Positions 22,301 to 34,300 of a stretch of 64,000 nt of DNA are shown here, piece by piece; position 1 is the stretch's first letter; each line of letters opens with the position of its first letter. A model generated the notes under the pieces. It had not been told where the DNA came from. It did no database searches and worked only from the letters and a program-made list of their open reading frames with translations. The DNA lies in NCBI GenBank assembly GCA_036583965.1, contig JAZBQD010000027.1, positions 24,125,001-24,189,000 on the forward strand, in the 5' to 3' direction. Origin of the DNA: Prunella strophiata (lineage: Eukaryota; Chordata; Aves; Passeriformes; Prunellidae). Made by a program: the position numbers and the translations under genes.

Positions 22301-25300
22301 AGTACCTGTTACATGCACACTTCAGCACACACACTCCCTACAAGGCAAAGGATGTTGCCCCACTTCAAAAATCTTGTTCATAGATGAGAAAGATAACTTA
22401 GACACAATGGAGATCTGTGGAAAGAAAAGCAAATTCCTCTTGGATTAGCATCACTATCCAAAAAAAACCCAAAAACTCTGGCCTAAAATTAAGCACCAAG
22501 TGTTTTAAGGCCATTACAGAAACATGGAACCACCTTAAAAAAATTCTGCTCTGTTTATCAGTATGGTTTGTGTGGGATCATACCACATGCTAACACCACC
22601 TCAGAGGTACAGCAGCTTCTGTCCAGAAGAAGGCTACAGCAGCAGATGGGAAAGCCCAGAGAACTGGAGGGATGCCTGCTGCTCCAGAGACAGGGGCAGG
22701 AGCCCCTGGAGGACACCTCCCACCCAGCCCCCTTCACGGGGTCACCTGCCTGGGGAGTGATGCCACACCAGAAGTTGGAGTAGAGGGAGCGGGACTCGAG
22801 CATCGGTGCCACCAGGGTCTTGTTCTCTGCCATCAGCAGGTTCAGGGTCTCTGGGTTGGTCAGCAAATTATCTGCATCAACAAACTAGAGAAGGAAGAGG
22901 AAAAAAAACCTGTTAACAGATGAAACAACAGGATTCCATTGATGCTTTCTTGGGAATGAGGCAGCCAGAGGCACATGAGCAGCCCTGGTGTGGCCACAGG
23001 CAGTGTCTGTCCCCTGTGCTGCCACTGCTAGGGCACCTCTGCCCCTACAATGAGAAAAGACCTTGAGGGGCTGAAACAGGTCCAGGGAAGGGTAATGGAG
23101 CACCAGGAGCAGCTGAGGGAGCTGGGAAGGGGCTCAGCCTGGAGAAGAGGAGGCTCAGGGGGGACCTTGTGGCTCTGCACAACTCCCTGACAGGAGGGGA
23201 CAGCCAGGAGGGTTTGGCTCTACACCATGGGAAGTTCAGGTTGGATATTAGGAAAAATTCCTTCTAAAAGAATGGCCAGGCATTGAAATAGGCTGTCCAG
23301 GGCAAGGGGGGAGTCACCATCCCTGGAAGTGTTGAAAAATGTGTGCATCTGGCACCTGGGAACGTGGCTTAATGGTGAACACAGCAGGTCAGCAACTGGA
23401 CTCAGATCTCAGACCTCTTCCAACCTTAACAATTTTATGATTTCATGAGGTCAGCAAAGAAACACCCTAAAAGCAGTGATCTGGTGGGTTTGAGTCTCTA
23501 GGGCACAGGGCTGTCACAGGGAAAGCTGGGCACAGCAATGAGATGGGCAGAGAGCTTCCCTGACTCCACACAGCCTCATGCCAGCACAGGGACCTGGGAG
23601 CTGCCAGGGAAAATAGCATCACTGGAAATTCAGGATGAGTTCATTCTGTGAAAAGCATCAAGAACAACTCCTCAACTGCCCTCACACCTCACCTTGCTTG
23701 GAGGCTTTGGGAACACCCCCCTCACAGTGACCAAAGCTCCCACAATTGCTCTGCACAACTATTTCCCCTACATTTCACCAGGTGGGGGCTCAATCTGGGG
23801 CACCCTTGCAGGCACCTCCCACCAGCAGGACTGTGCTCAATCCTGATGCCTGTGGAGAAAGCTCCAAGCTTAGCCAAGGACTCACCTCCCTCACTGCAAA
23901 GACCAAGACATGACCTACAACACCTCAACTTGTCTTTAGCTGGAGAGAAAACTTTCTGACAGCCCCCAGTACCCAAGAGAGCTTTTGCTGAGGCCAGGTG
24001 ATGAACCAAGCCTGGTGCTCACCAGGACATAGTCTGACCACCTCTCCCGGGCGGCGCGCAGCGCAGCCTGCCGCAGCTTCATCACGTGCGTGAAGCGAGA
24101 GCTTGGCCAGTGCTTCGGCCCAATTTCTTCTGGGTAAGACCTAGAAAAGAGAAAAAAAGTGATTGTAATCCATGTCTGGGATTTATCACACTTGAAAAAA
24201 AGGGGGAAAAAAGGGAAAAAAAAAGAAATAAAAAGAAAAAATGAAGGGAGAAGGAAAGGGAGAAAAGGAAAGGAAAGGAAGGGGAAAAAGAAGGGGAAAA
24301 AGAAGGGGAAAAAGAAGGGGAAAAGAAGGGGAAAAAGAAGGGGAAAAAGAAGGGGAAAAAGAAGGGGAAAAAGAAGGAAAAAAGAAGGAAAAAAGAAGGA
24401 AAAAAGAAGGAAAAAAGAAGGAAAAAAGAAGGAAAAAAGAAGGAAAAAAGAAGGAAAAAAGAAGGAAAAAAGAAGGAAAAAAGAAGGAAAAAAGAAGGAA
24501 AAAAGAAGGAAAAAAAGAAGGGGAAAAAGAAGGGGAAAAAGAAGGGGAAAAAGAAGGGGAAAAAGAAGGGGAAAAAGAAGGGGAAAAAGAAGGGGAAAAA
24601 GAAGGGGAAAAAGAAGGGGAAAAAGAAGGAAAAAAGAAGGAAAAAAAAAGGAAAAAAGAAGGAAAAAAGAAGGAAAAAAGAAGGAAAAAAGAAGGAAAAA
24701 AGAAGGAAAAAAGAAGGAAAAAAGAAGGAAAAAAGAAGGGGAAAAAGAAGGGGAAAAAGAAGGGGAAAAAGAAGGGAAGGGAAAAAAGAAGGAAAAAAAA
24801 AAGAAGGGGAAAAAGAAGGAAAAAAAGAAGGAAAAAAAGAATTCCATTGCTGCCTTCATTATGAAAGCAAAACAGCATCAGAGTCACCTCAGACAACCCA
24901 GGAGAGGTTTTGAGGGAGAATAATTCCAAGTTCTGTGCTGGCATGAGCACAGAAGGCACCAGAGAACAAGCTGTGCCAGTTTTCTGACGACACCACCCAG
25001 CAGAGGAGCTGCTGTGGCAGTGGAGAGGGGACCCTCCACACCCACCTGCAGCTCCCTGACCTGGGGCACAAACTCATCTCCTCTCTGCTAGGCTGCAAAT
25101 CCAGCCCCCCTTGGCCCAGCAGACCCAGCAGGGCTGGGATGTGAAGATGAAGGCAGCCTGGCCTCCCCTGGAGGAGGAATTTTTTTATTCCCAATGAGGA
25201 ATAAAAATCCAGGACTTTGAAACAGTGCCAGCCTAAGTCAGGGAAAGAGCTAAGAATTTCAAAAGCTTTTTGCAGAACTTAAGCAAAGTTTGGCAGGATG

Positions 25301-28300
25301 AAGGAAACTCAACTCAAATGAAAGGATTAAAAATGTCAATAAAATCAGCACTCCCTGGGGGTTTGTACCACAAAGTCCCCATCACTGCAGTGAGGAACTT
25401 GAATATAAAAAGCAAGCCTAAAGGAAGGGGAAACAGATGTAATTTTCCTGGATGGAAGAAACTGAAAACAGAACAAACCCAGGAACAGCTGATCTTAAAA
25501 ATAAATAAAAATTAAAGTAATAAAAACACAACACATCATATTTCAAAGCAATGGTCCTGCAAATCATGTAAAGGCATAATATGTGGAATTAAATCTAGTT
25601 CTCTGGCTCAGCACTTACTGAATATTTGATGTGTCAGAGCTCTCACAGATACTATGGAATGGGCTATAATTTCTCTGCTTCCTTACAAATAAAGAATGAT
25701 AATTTTAGTTCCCTGTAGCTCTTGATGTAATTTGTTTACTGTGCAAAGAGAGCAGTGACAGATGCTAAATAACTGAATGGAAAATAGTTTCTTCCACAAA
25801 ATTCTGCATGAGGTGCTTCACTGAAGTCAGAGACTTTACCTCACCTTTTTCACTAAGAATACAATTTTAATGGGACAGACTCCAGAAAGTAAATAATCCA
25901 CATTTTAACACTTGGACATTTAGTACCAACTCCTGGTTTGGAAACAGAGGATGAATTTTGGGAATTTGGGCTGTGCAGCCAAGAGCCCTCCCAGGTACTC
26001 ACGGGGGCTCCTCCATGGGCCTCCACTCCACATCGTGGTACAGGTGCTGCACATTCTTCAGCCACTCCCTGAGGATTGCTGTGGTGTTGTCAATGTTGTG
26101 GTCAGTGGCTGCCCTGGCAAAGCAAGAGCAAAGGAAGCACTTTAGCACCAGGTTTGTGACTTTGCCTAAAGCCCTGCTTAGCCATGGAGTGCTCTGTCCA
26201 GTCCAGCCACCAAAAAAGACAAGACATGCAGTCAAGGTTTAACCCCAGCTGGCAACTGAGTGTTCCACCACTGTGGAAAGGGGAAGGGAACAAAGGGAAT
26301 AAAGCCTGTGGGCTGACATAAGAACCATTTAATTACTGAAATAAATTACTAAAATGTGCCCTGACTGGAGGGGAGGGACACAGTGCTTGCTGAAGAATGA
26401 TTTTTTTCTCCCTCAGGGTTGAACAGACTGGAGCAGGAGGCACAGATTCACATCCCTGACAGCAATCCCATGGAAATGCTCCCACAGGGGCCACACACTG
26501 CTCTCTGCCTGGGGTGCTCAAGGCTTCAAGTCACAGGATGAGTGAGCCAAGTCCCATCCCAGCAGCTCCTCCCTCCCCAGCTGCCTTCCCTGGGACCAGG
26601 GCTTTGCACACCCACCATGGGGCTGTGCCAGATCCCACCACAAACTCCTGTCACTGAAAGGGCTGCTCATTCTTCCTAGCTGGAATGGGCAGGAGAGCAC
26701 AGTCCTGTGGCAGTGCACAGCTCAGCAAGCTCCACTGGGAATTTATAATCATTTCATATTCCTCTGGGAGCATAAACAGTCCCACAAGGTGTGATACAGA
26801 CAGTAAAGACAGAGTGAAACACATCACTGAGGGAGGCTGCTGGAAGCTCCCCATAACTGCTATACATTTCTTGTTTTATGCTCCAGAGACCCAAAGGCAC
26901 TTCCCAGGACATCCTCCACCTTATGTAAAGCCAGAGCTCCCTGTAGCCAGGGGAGGAGAAAGAAAGGAGCATGAAAGGAGCCACATCCCAAACCCTACAG
27001 CTACTCCAAAGCTATTTCAGGAAAATACCTCCACTCCAAGTCACCATATGACCCTACAGAAGAATACCAGGACATGAACCCTTTTCAGTTTGTGCAACAG
27101 GAACATACCATTCCCATGGGGTCTAGCCTGCTTTAAAGTAAAAAAGAACTTGGATTTTCAGTTTATTTATAGTCAGAACACCACAATCACTTAAGGCCAG
27201 GAGGCTTATTTGTTGAATATTTATTCATGTCTGCTGAAACAATAAATAGTGAAAGTTCAGCAAGTGTTAGAGGCTGGTTCCTGTGTCATTAGCTGCTCTC
27301 CTGTGACAGAGCAAGGCTGGGCTTAGCCATGGCTTGCTTTAGTCCAAGACCCTGGCTCATGCTGCATTGTAGATCTAGTTTGCAATGATGTTCAAACTGG
27401 AGTAAAACAGTCTCAGTGCTGACTTGGTGTAAGCCCACCTTGCTCCACGTGTTTTATGGGTGAAGCTCATCCCCTGGAGCCCATTTTCACACATTTCCCT
27501 GGGCTCCCACAGCCACCAAGGTGTTTCACAGGTCTCACTCTGCTTTCCTCCCACATTCCTGCTACACAGTCAGCAAACAGCTCCAGAATTCCTAAAATAC
27601 CAGAGACCTGGGGAAATGGCCTCATGTTCATGGTTGTCACTGCAGCTGCAGTGGCACCAAGAAGGTGTCACTGGGGCCACAATGCAACTGAGCATCACAC
27701 AAATGAGGCTGAGACAACAGTGGCCACCCTGGGGAATGTTGCAGCTCATCCCACAACATCCTTTTCCAGGTCCAGACCAGCCTTAAGGACCATGGAGACC
27801 CTTTAAAGCAAGCACACAGCTCTCACAGAGTCAGAATGTGCCTCTTTCCCTCATCCCAGCCCTTCTAACCTGACCCAGTATCAGTGGGGACATATGAAGG
27901 GATTTGCTGCAGTCTGGGCAGGGAAAGGGGAAGCTCCAGCTGCACACATGTCAAACTAATCTCAGTTTTATGTTGGCTGCTCCCATCTCAGCCTGGAGAT
28001 CCTTCTCCATTCAACTCTGTGCACACAGAAACCCAAAATGTTTTAGGTGGGGAGCTGTTTGCAGGGCTGTGCAGTAAAACCCCAGAGCTCTCAAACTCAG
28101 AGCTCTCAAATTTCCAAGAAAATATGAAAAGGTAGAGTCATCCAACCTCAGAGAAAAGGATCACCATGATGGAAAGCTCTTTCCATGATGGAAAGCTGTT
28201 CCCATGATGGAAAGCTGTTCCATGATGGAAAGCTGATTCCATGATGGAAAGCTGTTCCATGATGGAAAGCTGTTCCATGATGGAAAGCTGTTTCCTCAGC

Positions 28301-31300
28301 TGCTCAGAGTTGCTTCACAAAGCCCAAATCTCTGACTAGCAAAAGAAACCCTGAAGTTGAAGGACAGCAATTGGCAGAGTTAGAGGAAGACCTCTGCCTC
28401 CCTAAGCACAACAAGGGGGATGAAGGATGCTCTGGATGCTCTTCCCATCACACCTGGAGTACTCCATGTGCTCCTGGTAGGACAGCAAGCCCTTGACAAA
28501 ATTCCCCCTGGGTGACACCATCAGCCAACATCCTCCAGCCAGAAGCAAGATGAGCAAATGGGAGCTGAAGGGATCTCTAGATTTACCCACAAGGAATCTG
28601 CTGGAAGAAAATGGCATTTTCCAACCCAAACCATTCCAGGATTCTATGGCTTTAGTGCCCAGGCTGTCATGGTGATACATGGAAGGTAAAAAGACCTCTT
28701 GAAGGCATGGACCAGCCAAGGCTCTGGCACAAAGGAGGGACAGCTCTCTCCAGGACTATCCACCCAGCAGCATTTCTAAGCCTCAAAGGCAATAAAGTCT
28801 GTTCCACCCTGGATGAAACACACCCTATGACTTAGCAGTTTGGCAAACCTTTGTTCTTCCAGCTTTGAGCTCAAAAAACCCAACAAAAATGACCCAAACC
28901 AAACCACCCCCCCCCAAACCCCAAACAATCCAAGCCATAACAAAAGCAATTATCACTATTAGTTACAGAATAATTAATTTAAGATAAGAAAGCATCAGCA
29001 CTGACTCCTTTTGTAGTATCTGAACCAGTTCACCTTTCCTCGCAGAAAAAAATAGCAGCTCTGGTGTTTGCAATAGCACTGTGGAAAAACAGGCACATAC
29101 TTTATTTTTCCCTCTTTTTTTTTTTTTCTGAAATGACAACCCCTGCTCAAGAAAAACAAGCTAATTAAAATGTGAGCAGGACTTCTCACTGGGAGCAAGA
29201 ACTCCTCAAGCCCTGAGAGGCACATCAGGACACTCCACATTATAAACACTTCTTCTGTAGCCCTCTGTAGCATTTCAAGAAGCCAAGTACACAGCTAAGA
29301 CTTCAGTTCACTGGTGAGAACACGTCACACAAGAGATGCTTCCACCTCTGCCCACTTGCCTGTGCTGGAAAAGTGTTTTTATACTCCATCCTCTTATCCT
29401 CACTGGTCCATGATCTGCACTTGACAAGATGAAGAGAGTGGATCACTGTAACCCAGCTCACTCAGCTCACCAGCAGCATGGCTTGTCCACATGGCCCTTA
29501 GTCTAAGGCAGTGCCTGGATTTTTGGGTGTAATTTCTGAAAGCAAGCTGGTGAGCACAGCACCACTATCTATGTGGGAGTCTATCAGCAATGTTGTTGAG
29601 CTGGCACCAGGTTCAAATCCTGTTTTTTGAGTGGATCAGCAACACCATTTTCAAGAGCTGATTAAAAACATCTAGGATTTAATTAAGGAAAAAAGGTCCT
29701 CTATAAAATTTGCAATCTAAAGCCTGTGAAACACAACCAGGAAAAAAGAGAGGAAAAAAATTCTATTTCTTCCCACTCTTTTCAGAAAAGAGAGTTTAAT
29801 AAATAGACCAGAACATACCTGCAGATGGACACCTCCATTCCAGTAACATGGCAGCTTTTTCCACTCAGATTTAAACCCATTTCCAACAAACAGAAGTTAC
29901 ATTTTTGCAAAGTTTGAGTGAGAATGTTCGTATAGGGGCTTATGTGGACAGAACTACAACCACTTCAATATTTACTTTGGGCTTTAACCAGGAGTTGTAC
30001 CATGGACACAAGCCCTCATTGTTCATGCTCAGCAAAGTACCCCCTCCCAAAAAAACTCATGGATCATGCACAGTGGAAAATGAAAGAATGATGTTAAGCA
30101 CCTCCTGTTTTAATTAAGTAATGTGAGTAGCAGCACATGCAGAAAACAGCTCCTTTTACAAACTGCTCATATTTTTAGCTTGATAATGTCTCCTCAAATT
30201 ATGTTTGCTAGGGGGAGTTAATTTAGGCTTTGATGGTAGTTCTCCTCTCTTCCTCCCCAAAACAGGAATTAAAAATAACAATCCCCCTTTTTCACTTCTT
30301 CAGACTCTGGCCTGTTCTCCCAAGCTATTTAGTTCATTTACCTCAGGAACTGGGTCAGAGGAGAAAATTTTCACCTTCACCATCTGTACAGGAAAAATAC
30401 TAGAGGACAAAATGCATCCTGTGTGCTGCTGGCTTGTCAAGAGTATGGGGTTATGCTGAGACACAAGTTGAGGCAAACTCCACATCCAGGGCCCCACAGT
30501 AATTTTCCTACTGAATTCAACATTTACCACCTTCTCCCTTCAGCAAACAGGGTGGGAAGGACAGCTCTGAACAGGGGTCAGTGCTTCACTTTTAAGCAGT
30601 GGAGAGCTGAGTCAGGACTGGCTGGAGGCAGTCAGCTTTCAAAAACAAAAGCTGCAAGGAGCTTTTGCTCCTTTTTCCTTTCCCTTTCTGTCAGTGTTTT
30701 GAAGACTGCTGGGCTTGAGGAGGGTATTGGGTTCACCCTTTATGGCAGTGAGACCCAAATGTGCACACCCAGGTTCCAGTGGGCCCTTCCCATCACCCTG
30801 CTGAGAGCACACAAAGGGTGACAGTGCTCAGGAGGCTGCTGATGCTGGGGCTGCACTGAAAATGGCTCACAGGAAGGGGATGCACTTGGTTTCCCAGGGC
30901 TCCTGTTGCTAGCAGAACTAAGTTGCAAATACAACTAAATTACAACAGTAATTTTCCTACTGAATTCAACATGCTCAAATACTCTAGGACAAAGCTCAGC
31001 CCTCAGAGCACGACTCAGCATCTTCCTGAGCACCTTCTGAGCTGAGCCAGCAGCAACAGGCACTGCACAGGGGCTTCCCCCAGTGCTCTGGGGAGACTCC
31101 AGGGATTTCAGACCCCAGAGCATTGGGAAAATCCACACCACTTCATCCAACCCCAACCACTATTAATAATTTACTCCAGCAGCCCCAAATGTTTACCAAT
31201 TTGGTAATTTGGCAAATTTTACCAATGTGGTAAAATGTTTTTTACCACAATACTAATGACACACAATGAACAGAGGACAGGATGGGAGTTTTAACCTCTG

Positions 31301-34300
31301 AATTTAGATCCTGCATAAAAGCCTTTGGCTTTCAGTCCCTTGAGGCTGCCCCAAGAGCTCCTGGTCTGAGTGATCTCCTGTCACCCAGGCTGCCCTGCTC
31401 ATGCTGGGTGTGAGATCAGCCCAGCCAAAAATAACTGAAAAAGCAGAGTCCAGCCACAGAGCCCTAATATGAGTCAAACATAAATTTGGATTTAGTTTTC
31501 CCAAAACAAGAGGTAAATAAAGTAACAGACGAGTCATTTCTCCCTGCTCTTTTTGTCTGAAAGCTGCCAGGCTTAAAAAACCAAGTCAGACTATAACCCC
31601 CGCCCCCCGAAGTGGCAGTTTCCACTGTGAGCCAGGGATGAATTACCTTGACCAGGAAACAGTGCAGCTAGAAGAGACTGGAAGAGAAGGGATGGATCCT
31701 AAAGAGGAAGGAAAAAAACTCAAAACAAGACAGAAGCAAAACACTTCTAATGCACAGTAAGAGAGATTTGATTTCAGCTGTGAAAATGTCTGTTTTTACC
31801 ACAGATTAAATCCCTGGAAGTATCCAAGGCCAGGCTGGAATGGGGCTTGGAGCAGTCTGGTCTAGTGGAAGGTGTCCCTGCCTATGGCAAGGGGTGGGAT
31901 AAGATGAGCTTTAAGGTCCCTTCCAACCCAAACCATTTGATTAGTCTATTGTATGATTTTAAATGGAGTTACTATCAATTATTCTGTGCTCTCCTGCCCA
32001 GGACCATCTCAAAAAAGCAACAAACCCAGCAGGGCTCCCTGGATCCTTCCAAACACTCCCTCACCAGCAGCAGATATGGCTCCTGCTCATCCAGCAGAGA
32101 CCAGACTCAGGTAATAGATCATTTTCAGGTCTGCCAGCCCTACCTCACATGTGTGAATTTGAAACTCAGTAACTCAGATCTCCCAGGTCCCCATGGGATC
32201 AGGGATAACACACCAACAATGCAGTCCAGAGACTCTGGATTGATCCAAACCATCTCAATCACTTATTTTAGCACAATTATGCTCACATACTTCATTGACA
32301 GAGCCTGAACATTCAGCCCAAATTCAAAGAACTGCTTAAGCATTTAAATAACTTGCCAAAATTCTAATGTATGTATAAGACTTTTGGCTTCGTAGGGACT
32401 TGGCATTTGTTCTAGGGTTTCCTTAATTAAGGACAGACTTTTGGAAGTACCTTCTTTTTTTATTTTTATTTTTTTTTATTTTAACTTGGTCCCCAAGCCA
32501 CCTGGGCCCAGATGGGTGGCAGGGAGCTGCGTGGGAGCGTGGAAGCAGCAACAGGAGCAGAGCTGCTCCCCAGGCTGGGCAGCTGTACAAGAACAGGACC
32601 TCAGAGCACAGGAATGCAGCACACAGGGCTCCCCTCTGAATCCTTCCCCGTGCCCTTCAGCAGCTGTGGATAATGGATTTTGCTGGCAGCAGCACTGACT
32701 TTAAAACATTCAGTGGTCTTCCAAGTCCAAGTGAATGACTCACAGATGTGTGTGTGTACATACTTCTGCACACACCAGCATCTGTGCTCTTTCCATGCTG
32801 CCCCAAGAAATCACTTTCTTGTCCCTCACTCCCCACGACAGAATCATGGAGTCCCAGAATGGTTTGGGTTGGAAGGGACCTTAAAGCCCATCCCATTCCA
32901 CCTCCTGCCATGGGCAGGGACACCTTCCATGATCCCAAACTGCTCCAAGCCCTGTCCAGCCTGGCCTTGGACACTGCCAGGGATCCAGGGGCAGCCACAG
33001 CTTCTCTGGGCACCCTGTGCCAAGGCCTTACCACCCTCACTGTAAAAAAACTTCCAACTTATATCTAATCTAAATCAATCCTTATGGCTCCCTCATGCCA
33101 GAAGTCAACAGCTTCCCTGGCACCAGTGTAATGGGAATTCTCTTGCAATGCAAGGGAGGTTCCTGCTGCTTCAATCCCAAGTCCTCTCTCTGTCTTGTTT
33201 TAGTTCTCCCTATCCTCACCCTGCTGCTAAGCTTTAAAGAAACAAAAAACCAGCTGCATCTTGTGAATATTTCCAAGCAGACTTGGAAATACTGGGAACA
33301 AAGTATTCAAGGGAACAAGTTCCCTAAGGGAAGCCCAGGAAATCCCATACATGCAGGATCAGGGTGGTGGCTGGACTCTGAAATCAATTGTTCACAGGAG
33401 GAATTAATTGCAACAGTTGTGTAATTTCTGAAAGGATAGTTTAATCCCAGCAACTAACTCAGACACCAGCTGATGCAGCTGTTTGAGATTAATGCAAGTG
33501 TGTAAGCCACTGGGAAGGAACACTGGGATTTAGAAATATTCTTGTCTCTGCTAACAAGAAAATGGATGGGTTTCATATTTAGGTGCTCAGCAGCACTGAT
33601 TTTTCCATGGTCACACTGAATATGGGCCTGTAACACATTGCCAAGGATCCCCCAAAACAGAAACACCTGAAAAGCTCTGGTCTCTGCACCAAGCCTGCAG
33701 ATAGAGCAGTGCCAAGGTCCCAGAGCCTGCCCCACCCCTGGGGAGAGCACTCACACCATGGACTACCAGACACCCAGCAGGGAGGGAAACACAGACCCAA
33801 ATCCTTTTGTGGCTTACTTTTTGAATTTATGGACAATTTTTTTTCCCCAGGAAAAAGTCAGAAGCTTGCCCTACAAGCACCCAGTGCTAGCCTCCCTGTC
33901 CCACACCACCCAACAAGGGCTTCCACCAGTTCTACACAGAACCATTGAACTGTTTGGGCTGGAAGGGACCTTGAACTCATCCCATCCCATGGGCAGGGAC
34001 ACCTTCCACTAGCCCAGGCTGCTCCAAGCCCCATCCAGACACAAACAGGATTGGCTGAACATAACCAAGTTATGTGGGTGAGGCTGGTGTGTTCCATTTT
34101 TCCCGACTGTGTAAGAATGTACTCTTCCAGGCAAGACATTTTAAATAATTTCTGACTTAAAATATGACTTGTATATGACTTCATTACAAATCAGTTTTCA
34201 TTCTAAACATCCTACAAGACCAAAAGCAATTTCAACACACAGAAGCACACTCTTGCTGCAATACTGTGTAATTAAATGATTACAAACAAGTGATTTTTCA

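Noticed and set aside
23936..24959. Long Lys/Glu/Arg-rich and Phe/Ser/Pro-rich open frames
   Set aside because: They are translations of the polypurine or polypyrimidine tract and cross the intron-exon boundary of COLGALT2 exon 3.
29600..29625. tRNA-like B-box (ggttcaaatcc)
   Set aside because: No matching A-box at the right distance and no cloverleaf can be drawn; a single 11-bp match is expected by chance.
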